This document shows positions 1-8,868 of a DNA stretch of 64,000 nt, piece after piece. The stretch is from Prado023 sp963706875. GTDB lineage: Bacteria > Actinomycetota > Actinomycetes > S36-B12 > CAIYMF01. Under the pieces are notes generated by a model, which had not been told where the DNA came from, did not search any database, and worked only from the letters and a program-made list of their open reading frames with translations. The position numbers were made by a program, and so were the translations under genes. The stretch is from positions 186,001-250,000 of the forward strand of contig CAVPNW010000004.1 of the NCBI GenBank assembly GCA_963706875.1, in the 5' to 3' direction. Each line of letters starts with the position of its first letter. Position 1 is the first letter of the stretch.

Positions 1-211
1 GACACAGGGTGGTCAAGTTCCTCCGCGGAAGAAGCGGACATGGCTGCGCCGGTAGCCGCGCACTGGGGCGCTCGCGTCGCCGATTACCGAGCCCGGCGCA
101 ACTTCGGCCACGCCCAAGCGGTAGGCCCGAGAAGGAAGGCCAGCGTCCTCACCTCCCAGTAAGCTACTGGTACCGGTGGAGGCTATGTACTTGGCGCAGA
201 ACTCTGCGGGA

Positions 212-1273
212 TCAGAAGTTGTCCGAGCGCGTGCCCCTCGGACCAACTCGGCTGGAGGATGCTTCCTCTCCCGCGTACTGGTCGGGCTCGAGGTAGAGCT
301 CGTCCCAATACCGGAATGCATATCCAGGTCGGATCTCCGGCGAGGGGAGCGATTCCTCAAGGACCAGGTCGCGCAACGCGAACTCAGGTGAGTTGAACCC
401 GAAGAAGGACCGCATCACGACCGAACTCGAGAAGCGCGGGTTGATCTCGAAGATCCGAATTCCGGCGGCGGTCTTCCGGAGTTGGAGGTTGATAGGCCCC
501 CAAACCTCGAAGGCCTCGACGACGTTTCGGCACGTGGTCTCGATCTCTGGATCCCATACCACCTCCGCTTTGTACGTCAAGCCGGCGGCAAGCTCTCGCC
601 GGAAGCAGATCTGGCCGACATACCCGGATCGGGGGCTCGTGTACACGCCCACCGTGTACTCCTCGACGTCAGGGAGGAGCAATTCCTGCAATATCGGCTT
701 GTCGATGTAATCAGTGAGAAGATCCAACTCGCGCCGGTTCTGGACGATGTGGACGCTCTTCGAGCCAGAGCCTCGCCGAGGCTTGAGCACCGCCGGCAGG
801 TCGTTTCGGGCGAGGAACGCAGCGACGGCGTCCGGATCAGTCGCTTCGACGGTATCCGGTACAGGGAAGCCGCGAGCATGGAGCATTCGGACGGTTGTCA
901 ACTTGTCCATGAAGGCCTCGAGGCACTCCGGCTCATTGAGAACCAACCGCGCCCCCGTCGCCCGTTCGACCTCCGCGCGATGCGGGGCGATTCGGAGCAT
1001 CTCGATCTCGGAACCGAAGCACACCATGTCCACGCCCTCGCGAACGCAGATCTCCTGCAGTCGGCATAGGTACTCAGCTTCATCGGTATTCACATGCGGC
1101 AGCAAGTAGGCCGCATCGGCGCGGAACAGGCCGACGGACATCACCGCCGTGTCGGTCGCAACGATCCGTGGGCTCAGCTTCGAGTGGCGCAGCGCCTTGA
1201 AGATGCTGACGCCGACCGGCGCGCCCACGCCAGTGACCAGTACGGTCAGGTGTGGATCCGTCCGCGCAGTCAT
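212..1273 (-). CDS. ATP-grasp domain ligase, polysaccharide-locus associated
   Basis: 353 aa. ATP-grasp enzymes join a carboxylate to an amine or thiol using ATP, through an acyl-phosphate. Visible: an N-terminal Rossmann-like stretch (VLVTGVGAPVG, about 11-21), the ATP-binding lysine loop LKPRRGSGSKS (163-173), and the Mg-binding EINPRFSSS (276-284), where Glu and Asn are the expected metal ligands. The overall form resembles carbamoyl-phosphate-synthase-like 'PylC/CarB' proteins found in capsule loci. Its ATG overlaps the stop of the upstream sugar transferase by 4 nt (ATGA), so translation is probably coupled. It is the last gene of the minus-strand run seen here. Substrate unknown; a role in decorating a glycan or a lipid-linked intermediate is inferred from context only. 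Confidence 0.85.
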   Translation of the reverse strand: MTARTDPHLTVLVTGVGAPVGVSIFKALRHSKLSPRIVATDTAVMSVGLFRADAAYLLPHVNTDEAEYLCRLQEICVREGVDMVCFGSEIEMLRIAPHRAEVERATGARLVLNEPECLEAFMDKLTTVRMLHARGFPVPDTVEATDPDAVAAFLARNDLPAVLKPRRGSGSKSVHIVQNRRELDLLTDYIDKPILQELLLPDVEEYTVGVYTSPRSGYVGQICFRRELAAGLTYKAEVVWDPEIETTCRNVVEAFEVWGPINLQLRKTAAGIRIFEINPRFSSSVVMRSFFGFNSPEFALRDLVLEESLPSPEIRPGYAFRYWDELYLEPDQYAGEEASSSRVGPRGTRSDNF

Positions 1274-1890
1274 CGCACATCACCATCGCGGGGTGGTTGT
1301 GCGGCCCCGTACCCCCCGAGGACTACCCCCACAGTCTTCGCGAGGACGGCCAGATCCAGGAGAAGAGACCACCTTTCGATGTACTCGACATCCACCTCGA
1401 TTCGATCCTGCCAACTGAGCTCGTTCCGTCCCGAAACCTGCGCCCATCCCGTGATGCCAGGTCGGACCTCGAGGCGGCGACGCTGCCACTCGGTGTATTC
1501 CTCCACATGATGGGGCAGATCAGGTCGCGGGCCCACCATGCTCATTTCCCCTTTGACGACGTTCACGAATTGCGGCAACTCATCGATGCTCGTGCGTCGA
1601 AGGACCCTCCCGACCGGCGTGATGCGCGGGTCGTCCCGGTGTACGTACGACCCGAGTCCAGACGCCTCGGTTCCCTGAGTCATCGTCCGGAACTTGTAGA
1701 TCGCGAAAGGACGTCCGTCCTTCCCAATCCGCTGCTGCCGGAAGATGACCTGACCGCCCGAGGTGACCCGCACCGCCACGGCGGTACCCAGCAGGACTGG
1801 AATGAGCAAGACCAGCAGGACCCCCGCCCCCACGAGGTCGCAAGCCCTCTTGACGTCGCGTTGAACGCGGCTTGGAAGGTCAGCGTTCAT
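1270..1890 (-). CDS. Undecaprenyl-phosphate sugar-phosphate transferase (WcaJ/PglC-type)
   Basis: 206 aa from the ATG at 1890; an open frame extends to 1989, but 1890 overlaps the PHP gene stop by 11 nt and matches the family's usual length. The family moves a sugar-1-phosphate from a nucleotide sugar onto undecaprenyl phosphate at the inner membrane face, the first step of repeat-unit assembly. Visible: a single hydrophobic N-terminal segment (VGAGVLLVLLIPVLLGTAVA), then the cytoplasmic catalytic core with GKDGRPFAIYKFRTM, DELPQFVNVVKGEMSMVGPRP-type motif and the PGITGWAQVSGRN signature. This gene marks the region as an exopolysaccharide or capsule locus. The exact sugar cannot be read from sequence. 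Confidence 0.93.
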   Translation of the reverse strand: MNADLPSRVQRDVKRACDLVGAGVLLVLLIPVLLGTAVAVRVTSGGQVIFRQQRIGKDGRPFAIYKFRTMTQGTEASGLGSYVHRDDPRITPVGRVLRRTSIDELPQFVNVVKGEMSMVGPRPDLPHHVEEYTEWQRRRLEVRPGITGWAQVSGRNELSWQDRIEVDVEYIERWSLLLDLAVLAKTVGVVLGGYGAAQPPRDGDVR

Positions 1891-2827
1891 CAGTAGTTGG
1901 CGCCATGGCTGGCAGCCGGTACTGCACTCTCGGGACGCCACCGGCGGGCACTGTCGCGTGGGTCCATCGCCGCGCAACCCGATAGGCATGGTTCACTGGT
2001 CCAGGTAGCTGGTATGCATTGCGATGGTAGAACTCCATTGCGGTCCGCTTGAGGTGATGCTCTCGTCTCTGGGGGAGATCGGGGAAGCAGATCAGGCGTT
2101 CAGACCTGCCGTCTACCTCCTCGGCCCCTGGATACTCCACGAACACGGAGCCGATCTCGTCCGCCGTGTGTGCGTCGCTCCCGGCTACCGAGGGTAGCCC
2201 ACGCTCTTTGGCGAAGTGGAGGTTCCGCGCGTTGTTGTCGAACGTGTCACGGCCATTGAAGCACTCCACCAGATCTGTCAGTGAGAGCGCATGATCAAGG
2301 AACGCTGGCGAGCGCCGCTTCTCCGGCCGGAGAAGGCCGCTCCCCCTGCGGAAGGGATGCGGAACAAGAACCAGTCCGCCATCTTCACGAATTGCCTGCA
2401 TCAGTTCAAGCACCCCCTTCTCGTGGATCATTGCCGATAAGCCGAGGCCGATGATCTGAGACCCGTCGGCGGTGCTGAACTCGCACCCCACGATCACATC
2501 GAGGTCGGCCGGTGAGATCCGTTGCAGGGCCAATGCCCCCTCAATCGTGTCATGGTCTGTCACGCAGATCCGCTGGAGGCCGGCCTGACGCGCTTTGGCT
2601 ATCAGCGCATCCAGGCTCGTGTCTGAGTCGAAGGACCAGCATGTGTGCACGTGGTAGTCGATCCGTGATGAGTCCGTGGGCAGATGGTCCGTCTCAGGCA
2701 TCTCAAGCTGAGCGGCCACCTCCCCCCGGCCCTCATGCTCCGCGTTCCGATTGGCGATCGATCCCGGCATTTGACCCCGTTTCGCGAGTCCTGACCCGTG
2801 AGGCCAACGACACGTGCCGGGAATCAT
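1880..2827 (-). CDS. PHP-domain metal-dependent phosphoesterase
   Basis: 315 aa. PHP proteins hydrolyse phosphoesters with a bi- or trinuclear metal centre. Visible: DYHVHTCWSFDS (first His pair), VTDHDTIEG (TDHD motif) and a C-terminal SVAGSDAHTADEIG, which together give most metal ligands. The ATG at 2827 has GGGAG 8 nt upstream, but in-frame ATGs at 2770 and 2701 would remove a low-complexity leader of 19 or 42 residues, so the true start is uncertain. PHP proteins in bacterial polysaccharide loci can be tyrosine phosphatases (Wzb/CpsB-type) opposing BY-kinases; this one is closer to the TrpH/YciV-like group, so a phosphatase role on the BY-kinase at 6248 is only a possibility. Confidence 0.82.
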   Translation of the reverse strand: MIPGTCRWPHGSGLAKRGQMPGSIANRNAEHEGRGEVAAQLEMPETDHLPTDSSRIDYHVHTCWSFDSDTSLDALIAKARQAGLQRICVTDHDTIEGALALQRISPADLDVIVGCEFSTADGSQIIGLGLSAMIHEKGVLELMQAIREDGGLVLVPHPFRRGSGLLRPEKRRSPAFLDHALSLTDLVECFNGRDTFDNNARNLHFAKERGLPSVAGSDAHTADEIGSVFVEYPGAEEVDGRSERLICFPDLPQRREHHLKRTAMEFYHRNAYQLPGPVNHAYRVARRWTHATVPAGGVPRVQYRLPAMAPTTDER

Positions 2828-2902
2828 GGTTGTTGCTCCCGGATGCCGTCGGACTGATGACTCGGACTCGTCGCGAGTTGCTGTTCGGTGACGGTCGCGA
2901 GT

Positions 2903-3748
2903 CTATCCGTTGATGGTATCTCCCAAAGGCCTTCCGGCCAGCCTGTGGTACGTGTGCGGACGCCTTCGGCGGAGGATCGCAGCCAAACCCGGGACGAGGC
3001 GCGCTTCAGCCGGGAAGTGCCGCAACTGCGCACCCGTGCTCTTCTTGAACGCAGTCAGCCCCGGGAAGTCGGGCTCGTCCCAACCCATCCATATCCTGTC
3101 GGCGGCGTCGAGTTCTCGGACGGCCTGCGCCAGTGAGAAGTACATCCCCGATCCCACCTCGACGGCCCGGCCTTCGTCGCTGATGTAGACGTCCTCCATG
3201 TACGCGGTCCTACCAAGGACGTGCGAGAGGATGAATCCAACCAGCCGGCCATTGTTGAATCCCCCGACGACCAGTTGTGGACCCAGTTCCCACCGCTTCA
3301 GGATCTGACGGTGGAACTGCTCGGGCGAGGATGGAGCGCGCTGGCCGCTTCGTCTGCGCGCCTGAACTGTGATGGCAAAGCCAAACTCCAGCAACTCATC
3401 GGGAGTGTCCAGTAACCGGATATCGTTGCTGCGGAGAGATCGTCGGATTTCCTGGCGCCTCTTCTTGGTCACGCGGTCGAGATCGTAGGTCGACACCTCG
3501 TCGATGATTCGAAATGTCAGTGCCCGGCTCGCCCGTTCGGGTGGAACGACCAGGCAGTGGAATCCGATCGCCATCCGTGCAGGAGGTCGGGTCCGATCAA
3601 CGTCCATCGGTCGCAGAATATCCACCGGCCGCCAGAATCCATGCCCCCCGTCGAACCAGAACCGGCCTTGGCCGTCGATGATGGCACGTTCTCCGAGCTG
3701 CTCGTGGAGCACCGCTGCGTCGGACTCGGCCCATGGCTGGAACTGCAC
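2903..3748 (-). CDS. GNAT-like (Acetyltransf_6/FemAB-fold) acyltransferase
   Basis: 281 aa, GTG start. The C-terminal half has the fold pattern of a GNAT/FemAB half-domain: a basic helix (KKRRQEIRRSLRSN), then beta strands around LVVGGFNNGRLVGFILSHV and YMEDVYISDEGRA, ending with a strand-helix DRIWMGWDEPDFPGLTAFKKSTG. The last motif, with Gly and a Phe-Lys pair, is typical of FemAB/acetyltransf_6 proteins in exopolysaccharide clusters. No membrane segment or signal. It lies 75 nt upstream of the PHP gene, in the same direction. The acyl or aminoacyl donor is unknown. Function as a glycan- or peptide-modifying transferase is inference. Confidence 0.7.
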   Translation of the reverse strand: MQFQPWAESDAAVLHEQLGERAIIDGQGRFWFDGGHGFWRPVDILRPMDVDRTRPPARMAIGFHCLVVPPERASRALTFRIIDEVSTYDLDRVTKKRRQEIRRSLRSNDIRLLDTPDELLEFGFAITVQARRRSGQRAPSSPEQFHRQILKRWELGPQLVVGGFNNGRLVGFILSHVLGRTAYMEDVYISDEGRAVEVGSGMYFSLAQAVRELDAADRIWMGWDEPDFPGLTAFKKSTGAQLRHFPAEARLVPGLAAILRRRRPHTYHRLAGRPLGDTING

Positions 3749-3855
3749 GGCCGAATACTAGTGCTACGGAAGTGGGTCGACCAGTCGACAACTCATCATG
3801 CGCGGCTGCCCCACTAATCGATTCAGCGATAACGGCACAAGGGCAGATCCCAGGC

Positions 3856-4878
3856 TCAGGAGCCGGGGGAGCGGTAGGCAGGAAAGAACCTTGAGGATAC
3901 ATCGAGTCCGGTCGTCATCTCGGCGTACTTTTCCTCGTCGAGTACCAGTGTGGCGATGCTGAACCCGAACTCGGTCCCCGAGAACCCGCGCTTGAACCAC
4001 AACAGAGTGTCGTCAGCGGCGCCAACCCCGCCCCCGAGGTGGAACCACTCACGACCAGCGTCGCCTGCCCAGCGACGTATCCGTTCGAGCAACCATCTTG
4101 ACAGTCCCAGTCTGAGACCGAGAGTCGACCAACCGCCTAGGTGGTAGTGGGCCACTCGCCCAGAGTCCAGAACCAGCGCCGAGCCCTCCACCTTCCCATC
4201 GAGTGAGGTGTGGAACAGCCGGACGTGAGAGCCCAGCCCCGATGCCAGTGCGCGTAGGTAGGTTGGGGTGAAGTGATACCGGGAGTCCGCATCAAGGCGA
4301 TTCATCGTCTCCCCATAGAGTTCGTGGAACCGTCCGAGTCCAGCGCACTCGGCGTCGAAGATGAAACGCGGTCCCAGCCTCTCGGCCTGCCGGTACCTCC
4401 GGCGGTGCAGGCTCCGTGTGGTGGACCAGATCTCAGGTTCTGGCCGACGGAGGTCAACCGCAACTGTCCTGCCAACCTGGATAACCTGTCCGACGCTGCG
4501 GAGGGCCGGTGTCTCATCGTGGAAGGGGTTCTGCCGGATGACGATCGTCACCGGCGACCACTCATCCTGGATGGCCCTGAACGCTGCTCGAAGGCATGCG
4601 CGGCGAGATGCGCTGTTGCCAGCCAAGAGCACCCCCGGATACCCGTACGCGCTCGACGCGTCGCAGATTCCGGGCCAGCCTGGAACTGGACGAAGCAGCA
4701 TAGGGATAGCGGCCCTGCCGCCGCGGTCACGGGCGATCGCCAGCCAGGGTTCACCCTCGCCGATGACGCTACATGCACGGTGGAAGCCTGCCAGGTCGTA
4801 CACGTCCATGTCGGGGAACTCGTCGACAACCTCATCCCATCTTTCGGGGGCGTCTATCCCGATGAGTTCCGTCAGCAT
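3856..4878 (-). CDS. FemAB-family transferase
   Basis: 340 aa, ATG start with only a weak Shine-Dalgarno. Two tandem GNAT-like halves: an N-terminal one with AYGYPGVLLAG, and a C-terminal one with STTRSLHRRRYRQAERLG, then a substrate-side helix (FHELYGETMNRLDADSRYHF) and LRLGLSRWLLERIRRWAGDAG followed by FHLGGGVGAADDTLLWFKRGFSG. The LGGG...LxxFKxGF pattern is the hallmark of FemAB-like proteins of the kind found in exopolysaccharide and exosortase loci. Classic FemX/A/B enzymes add amino acids to lipid II from aminoacyl-tRNA; proteins of this branch are thought to modify surface polymers but are not well characterised. Probably acts with the adjacent 281-aa transferase. Confidence 0.83.
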   Translation of the reverse strand: MLTELIGIDAPERWDEVVDEFPDMDVYDLAGFHRACSVIGEGEPWLAIARDRGGRAAIPMLLRPVPGWPGICDASSAYGYPGVLLAGNSASRRACLRAAFRAIQDEWSPVTIVIRQNPFHDETPALRSVGQVIQVGRTVAVDLRRPEPEIWSTTRSLHRRRYRQAERLGPRFIFDAECAGLGRFHELYGETMNRLDADSRYHFTPTYLRALASGLGSHVRLFHTSLDGKVEGSALVLDSGRVAHYHLGGWSTLGLRLGLSRWLLERIRRWAGDAGREWFHLGGGVGAADDTLLWFKRGFSGTEFGFSIATLVLDEEKYAEMTTGLDVSSRFFPAYRSPGS

Positions 4879-5212
4879 CAGGACCGGCCGATCTGCACCA
4901 CGGACTGTACGCCGGCCTGGGGGCTCAACCGCAGGTACTCAACGCCACGCGGTGATCCGTGTGTCACTTGGCACGGCGAATGATCCCTTCCACCGCGGCG
5001 GACCTTCCGCGGAAGGTCGAGTCTCAGGGGTGCCCACACGGCCCGGTGAGGACTCCTGGGCCGTTCGGCCGTCAGTACTCGGTTGGAAGCGCACCCCCTC
5101 AGCTCCGCGGAAAGCGATCCCGCCGGAATGCGAGTGTGACGAACCGGGAACTCCCCGGTCCGGTCCCTCTTCGCGGCAGCCATCAGTTCCGTGGAGTCGT
5201 GTTCGGGGGCTC
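4879..5212. other. Intergenic stretch, no gene seen
   Basis: About 330 bp between the PPTase stop and the FemAB-like start. Open frames here are short and lack start sites, ribosome sites or recognisable motifs on either strand. It may hold a promoter for the FemAB-like gene; I see no clear -10/-35 pair. Confidence 0.6.
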
Positions 5213-5956
5213 TCACTGTGGCCGCAGCCAACTGCCGGAGTCGCCGGCCTCACCTCTCGAATGGGAGTAGCTGTGGAATGGCCTTGTGCCGTGCCTCAGA
5301 TTGCGCCCGTCGAGGACGGGATGGGCTAAGGAGACGATGGGTCCCGTGCATATGACCTGGACCATGTGACCCTCGATCGTCGTCGGGGAAGATGGCAGAG
5401 GGACCGGCAGGCTTACCGTTCGAGGGTCGCGGGTCAGACCCTCTCCCAGAGCCTTCAGCAGGGCCTCGCGGGCGCACCATTGGCTCAGCAGCTGATTGGC
5501 CTGCGAACCCGGGCTGAGCGTCGCGAATCGCTCGGCGGCTTCTCTCGGGAGGATGCGCGCAGGTATCGAGAGCAACTGGCCGCGGGACAGCTGGCGGGAC
5601 TCAGTGTCGATCCCCACAGGGCCGCAGCGAGAGATGGCTACGGCGACATGGGTGCGCGAATGCGAGATGTTGACCTCGAGGGCGCACCGAGATCCGTCCC
5701 GTCTGAACAGGCGGGGTTTGCCCCTAGCATCGGGCACAGGTTCGACGTCGACGCCCTTTTCGCCGAGGTAGTACGCCAGCATCGATCGGAGGACCAATCG
5801 CCCGGCCCGATGATCGAGACGTCCTCCTGCCCAGTTAGGAGTTCCTCCGGCGTTGTCAGGATTCACTGAAGCCGGAATGACTTCGTGCAGTGAGGCTATC
5901 CAGACCACAACAGCGCCGGTCGGTCTGTGTATCGAGCCGATGGTCGCCGTCTGCAT
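5213..5956 (-). CDS. 4'-phosphopantetheinyl transferase, Sfp-like
   Basis: 247 aa. Transfers phosphopantetheine from CoA to a conserved serine of acyl or peptidyl carrier proteins. All three signature motifs are present: VNISHSR (95-101), VGIDTE with the Mg-binding Asp and Glu (114-119), and WCAREALLKALGEGL (160-174), which fits the WxxKEAxxKxxG consensus with Arg replacing the first Lys and Glu164 and Lys168 kept. The length is that of Sfp/EntD-type enzymes. No carrier protein is visible in the window, so its client must lie outside or be the housekeeping pool. It is divergent from the BY-kinase gene and precedes the polysaccharide genes on the minus strand, so it may be their first gene. 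Confidence 0.9.
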   Translation of the reverse strand: MQTATIGSIHRPTGAVVVWIASLHEVIPASVNPDNAGGTPNWAGGRLDHRAGRLVLRSMLAYYLGEKGVDVEPVPDARGKPRLFRRDGSRCALEVNISHSRTHVAVAISRCGPVGIDTESRQLSRGQLLSIPARILPREAAERFATLSPGSQANQLLSQWCAREALLKALGEGLTRDPRTVSLPVPLPSSPTTIEGHMVQVICTGPIVSLAHPVLDGRNLRHGTRPFHSYSHSRGEAGDSGSWLRPQ

Positions 5957-6247
5957 ACCCTCGCACTTCCTCGCCTGAATGTGTCTACACTACCGCGGCT
6001 GATGGCGGCACTGAACACGGCGATGGCGTGTGGGCGGCACTTCTCAGCGAGGAGGTAGCCCATGATCCCGCGTATGCTATTGGCCTTAGCCTAGGCTCCT
6101 TCGCAGGGTGTGTCCCCAGGCGCCTGATCACGTAGCATGGGCGATTCGGGGCCGACCGCAGATCGTCACTATGTGTGGGATACATGGCATCGCCTCACAG
6201 CGTGAGCCCCACGTAGTTGAGGACAGCGAGCACCAAGAGGGGGCCGA

Positions 6248-7684
6248 ATGGCACTGAGGGACTATTGGGAGATCCTGCGACGATCTTGGTTGCTCATCGT
6301 GACCACGACGCTGCTCGGCCTCCTAGCGGCCCTAGGCTTGAGCCTCTTGACCACGCCGATATACCAGGCTCAGGCGCAGTTGTTCGTATCGGTCCAGACA
6401 GCCGAGGAGATCTCCGGGGCATACACGGGAGGCCTCTACGTCCAGCAGCGCATCAAGTCTTACGCAACACTGGTTGACACCCCCGGGGTCCTCGAACCGG
6501 TTATTGACCAGATCGACCTTGACAGTGACTACAAAGCGTTGGCCGACGATGTCTCCGCGCAGAACCCCACTGCCACGGTCCTGTTGAACGTTCTCGTCAC
6601 GGATGAGGATGCGCGACAGGCCGCGAGGATCGCCGATGCCACCGCAGCCTCCCTGGCCAAGGAGATCGTGCGACTCGAGACCACCGAGTCCGGCGCCAAG
6701 CCGGTACGCGCGGAGCTGATCCGCCCCGCGCAGGTTCCGACCGTGCCGGTCGCCCCTCGCACGCAACTCAATGTGATCCTGGGCGCCCTCGTGGGCTTCG
6801 TTCTTGGTTTTGGTGTCGCAATCCTGCGCGCAGCGTTGGACACCTCCATCAAGTCCGTCGAGGAACTGCAGGACGCCACCCAGGCCACCCTGCTCGGTAC
6901 CGTCGGCTTTGACTCCGAGGCGGCCAAGAACCCACTTGTAACGCTGCGAGGCACGCCGCGCGCGGAGGCCTACCGAAGCATCCGCACCAACCTGCAGTAC
7001 GTCGACGTCGACAACCCCCCCCGGTCGGTGGTGATCACCTCGTCGGTTCCACTGGAAGGTAAGTCCACGACAGCAGTCAACCTGGCGATCGCCCTCGCGC
7101 AAGGAGGATTGAAGGTGCTTCTCGTCGAGGCCGACCTTCGCCGCCCCAGGGTCGCCGAGTATCTAGGGGTGGACGGCTCGGTTGGCCTGACCGACGTCCT
7201 CATCGGGCGGACTGACATAGATAAGGCGATCATCCCGTGGCAGCGTGGGCTGATGGACTTCCTGCCCTCAGGGGCGATCCCGCCGAATCCGAGCGAGTTA
7301 CTGGGCTCGCAGCAGCTCGCCGACCTACTGACCGTATTGGGCACGCGTTACAGTATTCTGATCCTCGATGCGCCACCTCTACTTCCGGTCACGGACGCGG
7401 CGATCCTGACGACGGCCGCCGACGGCGCGATACTGGTCGCACGCTACGGCGAGACTCGACGCGAGCAAGCGGAGCAGGCAGCGGAAGCCTTGGCCCAGGT
7501 CAGCGGTCGCCTGATCGGCACTGTGTTGAACTTCGTGCCCGAGAAGCGTCGCACTCGCCGGTACGACTACGAATATGGATACAGCTCCGGATCGGGCGCG
7601 CCGACGAAGGGCAAGGGAAAAGACGCCTTCGGGCGGCGGGTTCTCAGCCACGCTGACGTCCCCTCACCGGAGCCCCGTGCTTGA
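6248..7684 (+). CDS. Polysaccharide co-polymerase / BY-kinase (Wzz-CpsD fusion)
   Basis: 478 aa. One chain combines an N-terminal Wzz chain-length domain with a C-terminal bacterial tyrosine kinase. TM1 at about 14-35 and TM2 at about 176-196 flank an extracytoplasmic loop. The kinase has Walker A SSVPLEGKST (265-274), Walker A' LLVEADLRRP (291-300) and Walker B LILDAPPLLP (371-380). The tail ends in a tyrosine cluster, RRYDYEYGYSS, with Tyr at 439, 441, 443 and 445, the expected autophosphorylation sites. Actinobacterial fusions of this type control polymer length and export. Start choice: ATG after GGGGCCGA; a divergent 291-bp region separates it from the PPTase. That region holds the palindrome AGCCTAGGCT (6088-6097). 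Confidence 0.93.
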   Translation: MALRDYWEILRRSWLLIVTTTLLGLLAALGLSLLTTPIYQAQAQLFVSVQTAEEISGAYTGGLYVQQRIKSYATLVDTPGVLEPVIDQIDLDSDYKALADDVSAQNPTATVLLNVLVTDEDARQAARIADATAASLAKEIVRLETTESGAKPVRAELIRPAQVPTVPVAPRTQLNVILGALVGFVLGFGVAILRAALDTSIKSVEELQDATQATLLGTVGFDSEAAKNPLVTLRGTPRAEAYRSIRTNLQYVDVDNPPRSVVITSSVPLEGKSTTAVNLAIALAQGGLKVLLVEADLRRPRVAEYLGVDGSVGLTDVLIGRTDIDKAIIPWQRGLMDFLPSGAIPPNPSELLGSQQLADLLTVLGTRYSILILDAPPLLPVTDAAILTTAADGAILVARYGETRREQAEQAAEALAQVSGRLIGTVLNFVPEKRRTRRYDYEYGYSSGSGAPTKGKGKDAFGRRVLSHADVPSPEPRA

Positions 7685-8142
7685 TCGGACTTGCACCCCA
7701 GCATCGAGGCTGGCGCGACGACTCAGGATGAGTTCCGGCGGGTGGACAAAGGTCCTCGCGGAGCAGGACATGCTCGCTGCATTACTAGACGGGTTGGTCG
7801 GCGCTCAACCCCCGCGTGTGGGTTCATCGAGTTCCATCAGGAGATCGCCTGCCTTGGCCTGCATGCGCCATTCATGCTAAGGACACCGCCGGCGCTGTTG
7901 GCCGGCCAGGCGTCGATCGGGTCTGGCTTGCACCTCAGCTCGAGCGCTTGCCTGTTGTGCCTGGCGAGCTCGATTACCGTGGACCCTTGCCGGCCAAGGC
8001 CCGTGCATTCGCCGCACCATACGAGTCGGTGCCCTCGACTCCGACTTGGTCGGCCGGGCCATGCTCTCGCAGGACGTAATAGTCCGCTGGTAGCCGCGGG
8101 CTTTCGTCGATTCGCCAGTGCGGAACTGCGAACACGGAGCGA
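7685..8142. other. Intergenic stretch with only fragmentary frames
   Basis: About 460 bp between the BY-kinase stop and the end of a broken lipoprotein gene. A small inverted repeat CCAGC-N6-GCTGG (7698-7713) just after the BY-kinase stop could be a weak terminator. Short protein-like frames exist on both strands (for example minus strand ending at TAA 7974-7976) but have no start, ribosome site or known motif. Confidence 0.5.
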
Positions 8143-8553
8143 GCGGACGGTCACGGTCACCTGGGTGGTCGATCCGTCGGCGGCCTCGATCGTCACGACG
8201 GCGACCCGGGGGCACGAGCGACGGCGGCAGGGGTGAAGACGGCGCTGCCGTCGTCACTGCCCTGGATCAGTTCGAGGACGTCGGGCTTGTCGGTGCTGAT
8301 GGTCGTGTTGGCGGGGTCGGGCTGGTTGAAGACGATCGTCTCGCCGACGGCCGCGTCGGCCGTTGTCTGACCGGGGGCGACGAAGACGGGGGCCGGGAGT
8401 TGGTTCGACCCGGATGAGGCGATGCTCGGTGTGGCGGACGGGCGCTCACCGTCGGCCGAGCCGGTTGCGCACCCACCCATCGCGGACATCGCCAGTGCGG
8501 CCTGCAACCGCGACGCAGGCCGACCGGCAGCGTGTGGACGCGGATCGGTGCAT
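8143..8553 (-). pseudogene. Small lipoprotein gene with two frame breaks
   Basis: The ATG at 8553 has a perfect AGGAGG 7 nt upstream. Its frame runs MHRSASTRCRSACVA and then loses sense; removing one G near 8508 continues as LQAALAMSAMGGC, completing a lipoprotein signal peptide with lipobox AMGGC-like cysteine. The frame then runs through a Ser/Thr-rich linker and a small beta-domain (APVFVAPGQTTADAAVGE, then AVFTPAAVARAPG). Near 8204 one missing G breaks it again; restoring it gives VAVVTIEAADGSTTQVTVTV, the final strands of an immunoglobulin-like or BIG-like domain. The end is uncertain. Either a decayed lipoprotein or an intact gene with two homopolymer errors. It follows the small basic-protein gene by about 50 nt. 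Confidence 0.6.
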
Positions 8554-8606
8554 GGCCGTACCTCCTGCGGGTCGCCGGCCGTGTCGGCCCGAACGGTCGG
8601 ATGCGG

Positions 8607-8750
8607 CTACGAGCGCTCACGGCGCCGGGTGTGGCCCATGCGATGCTTCACGACCCGGCCCGGCTTGCGCACATGCCGCCGCGCATGGACGCCGCGCCCC
8701 TCATCGAAGGATCGCACCAACAGTCGCCCCCCGGATCGCACGCTGCTCAT
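8607..8750 (-). CDS. Small basic protein, 47 aa
   Basis: Not a recognised family. The ATG at 8750 is preceded by AGAGGAGG with 8-nt spacing, one of the best ribosome sites in the window, which is the main reason for calling it. The product is rich in Arg, Lys and His (start MSSVRSGGRLLVRS, end TRRRERS) and has no membrane segment. It lies directly upstream of the broken lipoprotein gene in the same direction, so the two may share a transcript. The charge suggests nucleic-acid or polyanion binding, but that is speculation. Confidence 0.5.
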   Translation of the reverse strand: MSSVRSGGRLLVRSFDEGRGVHARRHVRKPGRVVKHRMGHTRRRERS

Positions 8751-8868
8751 GGTCGGCACCTCCTCTGTCTCCACCTCCAGCAGAGCGCAGATCTGTGCTC
8801 TGCGCCAGAGTCGACCGACCCTTCCCGGCCCGCAGGGATGTCCAGGCGGCTCGTCCGGCGCTGGAGGG

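Noticed and set aside
7837..8196. 119-aa minus-strand frame
   Set aside because: Only the first 20 residues make sense, as the end of the broken lipoprotein; the remainder is Arg/Pro-rich.
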